Assembly (NCBI RefSeq): GCF_017347605.1
Contig: NZ_AP024484.1
Location: 434,001 to 498,000 of the forward strand
Length of the DNA: 64,000 nt
Direction of reading: 5' to 3'
Source: Prevotella herbatica
GTDB lineage: Bacteria; Bacteroidota; Bacteroidia; Bacteroidales; Bacteroidaceae
Shown here piece by piece: positions 61,704 through 64,000 of the stretch. Made by a program: the position numbers and the translations under genes. The number at the start of each line of letters is the position of its first letter. Positions within the stretch are counted from its first letter, which is position 1. A model generated the notes under the pieces. It worked only from the letters and a program-made list of their open reading frames with translations, made no database searches and had not been told where the DNA came from.

Positions 61704-63755
61704 ATGAAAAGAATTTTATTATTCCTATTTGTCGTGTTTTCACTTTCAACAGTTGCAAAACAAAAGATTAAGAATCCTGAAGTAGAATATACTCCTACAT
61801 GGATTGAAATTCAAGCTATTGAACAAACAAATGATGCAACGATACTGCATTGCACCTTACACAATTTGCCTAATTATGGGGTTCGCATTGACGACAAAAC
61901 GGTATTGCAAGATGCACAATCAAGCAAAAGTTTCAAATTATTACGCACTGATAGTGTAAAGACGAATGAAGTGATATTGATGCCTCAGTCAGGTAGCAAA
62001 TCTTGTGTTCTATATTTTGAACCATTAAGCAAGAATGTTAAACTATTCAATATGATAGAACCTGGTACACCGCCATATGAGCAGACTTATGGCATTCAGC
62101 TGAAATCAACAAATAAGAAGCAGTCAAATAAGACATTAATTGACAATCAAGCTAAGGCTGCAGATGATTATCTTAAATTACCATCAAAGAACTCTGATTG
62201 GACATTTGATCCATCACGCTACAAGGATTTAGATTTTTGTAAATCGCAGCCTGCAACATTGAGAATACACGTCGCCCATTTGCCAAACGTACTGAGAAAA
62301 GACTTCGGTGTTATGAGTGCAAAATTCGAGAATCAGTTCAATAGAAAAGAAAATATAATACCATGCGAACTTAATAAAGATAATTGTGTAGAATTTCAGA
62401 TACCTCTTAATGCCCCTCAGTTTGTATCCATTATGCCTATTATGGAAAATGTATATGTGCAAGGAGGAGATACACTTGACTTATACACTACAGCAGAATG
62501 TAACTCGTATCGACGAGTGCGCTATAAATCTTTCTGTGGCAATAGTGAGTCGGCAATGATTAATACATTGATTCCTGTATTGATGAAAAAATTGATTAAT
62601 AAGGAATATGATTATCATTTTATCGAAGGCGCTCTCAAACAGGGAAATGAAGGTGTAAAAAAGGCGCTTAAAGAATTATCTGATAAGACTATTGAACTGA
62701 TTGAAAGTGATAAGATGCATCAAATAATACGTGACACACCACTTTCTATATATGGCAAGGACCTTCTTATGACATGCACCTTGTGCCAATATCTCACAAC
62801 GATGGAAGATATGATGATGTACTATAATGGAAATAGATACATCAAAATTACAAAAGCAGACGGTTCAATAGAGCAGAAACTGGATAGCACATTTATTCCA
62901 CTCGACTATGAATCTATTTATCGTCCACTCTTAAAATATAAGTCTTTGCTCTATGATAACCCATTGGTAATCAGCGAGAGTCAACAATGGACATTTCTAA
63001 ACAGAACATTGTATGGACCTCTCTTCCTTAAAATAGGTATAAGATTCCACCCTGAGCAATATTATCTTTCAAAGGATATAAAGAAACCTTCTGAGGAGTT
63101 TAATATGGAAGGTACTTTTATGAATGACCTCTATATATCTCAGAAAGCAGCAAATAGATATAACTATTTGCTCAATGATTATAAATTGGGTAAATGCGAT
63201 AGTACACGCTTATTAGCTGAAGAAATGCAAACCACTAATGATTTAATGAAAATGCACTATCCTAAAGTTGCCTATTCTGTGATGGATGGTTATAGAAATG
63301 TAGTTAAAACTACAGAAGGAAACAACACAACCAAAGACATAACAGAAACATGGACACCAGCACAAAAAGCTTTATGGGATAAACTGACATCTCAATATCA
63401 TGGAAATTTAATACTAATAGACTTCTGGGGAATACATTGTGGACCATGCCGTCAGGGGATGTTGAATATGCGACAAAATGTAGAGGAAATGAAAAATGAA
63501 AAAATCAAGTTCCTATATGTATGCGACGAAACAGATTCTCCACGCGACAAAGCAGAGAAATGGATGTCTGAGTCTAAGATCAATGGTGAACACATATATG
63601 TAACATCATCAGAATGGACACAGCTACAAGCTATGTTTAGTTTCACAGCCATACCGCGCGCTGCTCTTATTGGTAGGGATGGGAAAATAATACAGTATAC
63701 ATTTGATGTTTATTTAAATATCGGTAATTTGAAAGAATTATTGAATAAGTTCTAA
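61704..63755 (+). CDS. TlpA-like thioredoxin-fold secreted protein, copy 3
   Basis: 683 residues with the same signal peptide and domain layout as copy 1. The thioredoxin motif is intact (LIDFWGIHCGPCRQGML) and the cis-Pro is in FTAIPRAALIGRDG. In the middle (IMPIMENVYVQGG, RKENIIP, FIEGALKQGNEGV) it follows copy 2; at the C-terminus (TSSEWTQLQAMF, FDVYLNIGNLKELLNKF) and upstream it follows copy 1. The gene is therefore a mosaic. Function as copy 1: probable periplasmic thiol-disulfide exchange. Confidence 0.8.
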   Translation: MKRILLFLFVVFSLSTVAKQKIKNPEVEYTPTWIEIQAIEQTNDATILHCTLHNLPNYGVRIDDKTVLQDAQSSKSFKLLRTDSVKTNEVILMPQSGSKSCVLYFEPLSKNVKLFNMIEPGTPPYEQTYGIQLKSTNKKQSNKTLIDNQAKAADDYLKLPSKNSDWTFDPSRYKDLDFCKSQPATLRIHVAHLPNVLRKDFGVMSAKFENQFNRKENIIPCELNKDNCVEFQIPLNAPQFVSIMPIMENVYVQGGDTLDLYTTAECNSYRRVRYKSFCGNSESAMINTLIPVLMKKLINKEYDYHFIEGALKQGNEGVKKALKELSDKTIELIESDKMHQIIRDTPLSIYGKDLLMTCTLCQYLTTMEDMMMYYNGNRYIKITKADGSIEQKLDSTFIPLDYESIYRPLLKYKSLLYDNPLVISESQQWTFLNRTLYGPLFLKIGIRFHPEQYYLSKDIKKPSEEFNMEGTFMNDLYISQKAANRYNYLLNDYKLGKCDSTRLLAEEMQTTNDLMKMHYPKVAYSVMDGYRNVVKTTEGNNTTKDITETWTPAQKALWDKLTSQYHGNLILIDFWGIHCGPCRQGMLNMRQNVEEMKNEKIKFLYVCDETDSPRDKAEKWMSESKINGEHIYVTSSEWTQLQAMFSFTAIPRAALIGRDGKIIQYTFDVYLNIGNLKELLNKF

Positions 63756-63792
63756 TTTACAATTCATTAGACACGAAATCAATGATTAATTT

Positions 63793-63847
63793 ATATTGCT
63801 GTCCGCTAAAGATTTATGCTTATCGAAAGTTTAGCAGACAGCAATAT
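63793..63847 (+). terminator. Hairpin after TlpA-like copy 3
   Basis: 18-bp arms with one mismatch (63793-63810 and 63830-63847) around a 19-nt loop, 38 bp after the stop codon. Unrelated in sequence to the stem-loops after copies 1 and 2. The T tract is weak. Confidence 0.5.
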
Positions 63848-63861
63848 TCTACAATATAAAG

Positions 63862-64000
63862 TTTCTATCGCTACGACATAACGTTTCCATTCCTACGTAG
63901 AAACGTTTCCTTTTCATCATAGAAACGGAAATGATAATTGACATTAGCCTGTCACTATGCTTTCAAGAAAAAGCAATCTAACATGCTGAATATCAAATGA
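63862..64000. mobile_element. Third iteron-like array, probably another VapE-element relic cut by window end
   Basis: Units at 63862, 63884 and 63906 keep the 22-bp period and the TTTCCATTCCTACGTAGAAA-type sequence. The following DNA (AAAAGCAATCTAACATGCTG) resembles the stretch between array and right end in the other two copies. The right end would lie past the window. No matching left end was found before the array. Confidence 0.5.

Overview
The window is from a Bacteroidota chromosome, most likely Prevotellaceae (Prevotella/Segatella-like). Three things point there. Many genes carry the Bacteroidota promoter (TTTG, 19-21 bp, TAnnTTTG). Two loci encode type V (FimA/Mfa-type) fimbriae. The housekeeping blocks rsfS-ftsH-cdsA, surE-lpxB and parA-parB-DUF5683-mltD-rel are typical of the order. 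Assignment is from gene content and promoter style only; no search was run.

Layout. (1) 1-8553: a minus-strand fimbrial locus cut by the left edge: tyrosine recombinase, invertible promoter, DUF3575 protein, DUF3868 protein, fimbrillin, FimB/Mfa2-like protein, second fimbrillin, and a large fimbrillin with a C-terminal Lcl/DUF1566-like domain. (2) 8.6-20.3 kb: an accessory island. It holds an HU-like protein with two 35-residue peptides (one a smalltalk-type protein), an AbiL-type defence pair (AAA ATPase plus RloB), a VapE helicase gene bounded by terminal inverted repeats, a zinc-ribbon remnant, a primase-helicase, a DUF4373 protein, an M15 peptidase and an RteC-like protein, with several families of non-coding repeats. 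(3) 20.3-27.7 kb: a second, paralogous phase-variable fimbrial locus in the same orientation. (4) 28.2-52.5 kb: core and metabolic genes: C69 and S9 peptidases, a GNAT enzyme, a fucose-isomerase-like protein, MetY, CorA with an unusual leader, a DUF349 protein, an orphan small RNA, tRNA-Gln, RsfS-FtsH-CdsA, a GH5 glycosidase, LpxB/SurE, ParAB, DUF5683, a lytic transglycosylase, Rel and a pectinesterase. (5) 52.5-64 kb: three near-identical TlpA-like thioredoxin paralogues around merR and alaS; one is broken by a nonsense codon.

Main results. Each fimbrial locus has an inverted-repeat pair (7326-7342/7587-7603 and 26412-26432/26682-26702) around a ~245-bp segment with a TACATTTG promoter element. 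In this assembly both promoters point away from their operons, so both are read as OFF. The VapE gene lies in a 2.4-kb element with imperfect ~60-bp terminal inverted repeats ending TACATAGG. A six-unit, 22-bp-period iteron-like array lies upstream of the gene. A 428-bp copy without the gene body, keeping both ends and the array, sits at 61015-61442, and a third array begins at 63862 and runs to the window edge. This looks like a mobile element built on a Rep-like VapE helicase, with MITE-like derivatives.

How the parts fit: the recombinases would flip fimbrial expression. The near-identical DUF3868 genes, 19 kb apart in direct orientation, bracket the defence/VapE island and could allow its loss by homologous recombination. 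The rest is ordinary chromosome, with local duplication and gene conversion in the TlpA family.
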